From contig JBBKXA010000155.1 in assembly GCA_037969235.1 (NCBI GenBank), forward strand, positions 1-6,418: a DNA stretch of 6,418 bases, given 5' to 3'. The notes below the pieces were generated by a model. The model saw only the letters and a list, made by a program, of their open reading frames with translations, was not told where the DNA came from and searched no databases. A program made the translations under genes and the position numbers. The stretch comes from TMED27 sp037969235 (GTDB lineage: Bacteria; Pseudomonadota; Alphaproteobacteria; Micavibrionales; Micavibrionaceae). Below are positions 6,325 to 6,418 of this stretch, one piece after another; the first letter of the stretch is position 1, and each line of letters starts with the position of its first letter.

Positions 6325-6418
6325 GTTATCGCCGCGGAAGTCACACAGTTTTTCATCATCGTTATCATATTGTTTGGACGCCCAAGTATCGTTATAAAGT
6401 TTTGAATGGGGCTATTAG
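6321..6418 (+). CDS. tnpA: IS200/IS605-family Y1 transposase TnpA (5' part only)
   Basis: Only the first 32 codons are present before the window ends. They begin MSYRRGSHTVFHHRYHIVWT (1-20), followed by PKYRYKVLNGAI. The YHIVWTPKYRYKVL stretch is a signature of the N-terminus of the Y1 HUH transposase family. These proteins, about 130-150 residues long, cut and join single-stranded DNA hairpins with a single catalytic tyrosine. The HUH motif and the tyrosine lie beyond the window, so intactness cannot be judged. A strong AAGGAG lies six bases before the ATG and is buried in the 27-bp inverted repeat. Confidence 0.88.
   Translation, partial: MSYRRGSHTVFHHRYHIVWTPKYRYKVLNGAI

Larger units (their letters stand above)
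6200..6418 (+). mobile_element. Left end of an IS200/IS605-family insertion sequence (truncated by the window)
   Basis: The start of a Y1 transposase gene is preceded by a small terminal-type hairpin and a large hairpin over the tnpA start, the arrangement of IS200-like elements. Such elements move as single strands, have no terminal inverted repeats and make no target duplication. The left boundary is therefore not marked by a repeat; the position given is approximate (about 6190-6212), judged from the hairpin at 6213. The right end, and any tnpB, lie outside the window. Confidence 0.8.

Overview
The window looks like chromosomal DNA of an alphaproteobacterium. The NuoG, NuoH and NuoI proteins have the alphaproteobacterial/mitochondrial character: NuoG has no N7 cluster cysteines, and NuoI has a short N-terminus and ends in the typical ...APYR tail. 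The genus cannot be named from this sequence. A long PurL with a PurS-like N-terminus, rather than separate PurS, PurQ and PurL, and an unusual tail on NuoH suggest a lineage outside the best-known model genera (inference).

Layout: (1) Positions 1-1808, minus strand, hold the first 602 codons of a large FGAM synthase (purL) that runs off the left edge. (2) Positions 1809-1893 are a short divergent intergenic region with overlapping candidate promoters for purL and nuoG. (3) Positions 1894-6151, plus strand, are a tight four-gene operon: nuoG, a small MazG/HisE-like all-alpha NTP pyrophosphohydrolase, nuoH with a ~90-residue C-terminal extension, and nuoI. The junctions are a GTGA overlap, a 2-nt gap and a 0-nt gap. 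(4) Positions 6152 to about 6200 are a short spacer with a TTGACA-type promoter candidate. (5) From about 6200 to the right edge is the left end of an IS200/IS605-family insertion sequence. It has a small terminal hairpin, then a perfect 27-bp inverted repeat that buries the ribosome-binding site and start codon of tnpA, then the first 32 codons of the Y1 transposase.

Function: NuoG, NuoH and NuoI belong to respiratory complex I. NuoG is the large Fe-S subunit of the electron-input arm, NuoI carries the two 4Fe-4S clusters that lead electrons towards the quinone site, and NuoH is the membrane subunit that forms the quinone chamber. The pyrophosphohydrolase has no known part in complex I and is probably a house-cleaning nucleotidase carried in the operon. 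PurL acts in de novo purine synthesis and is divergently transcribed. The IS lies directly after nuoI, where nuoJ often follows in proteobacterial operons, so it may have split the nuo cluster. That cannot be seen from this window. No CRISPR array, tRNA or rRNA was recognised.
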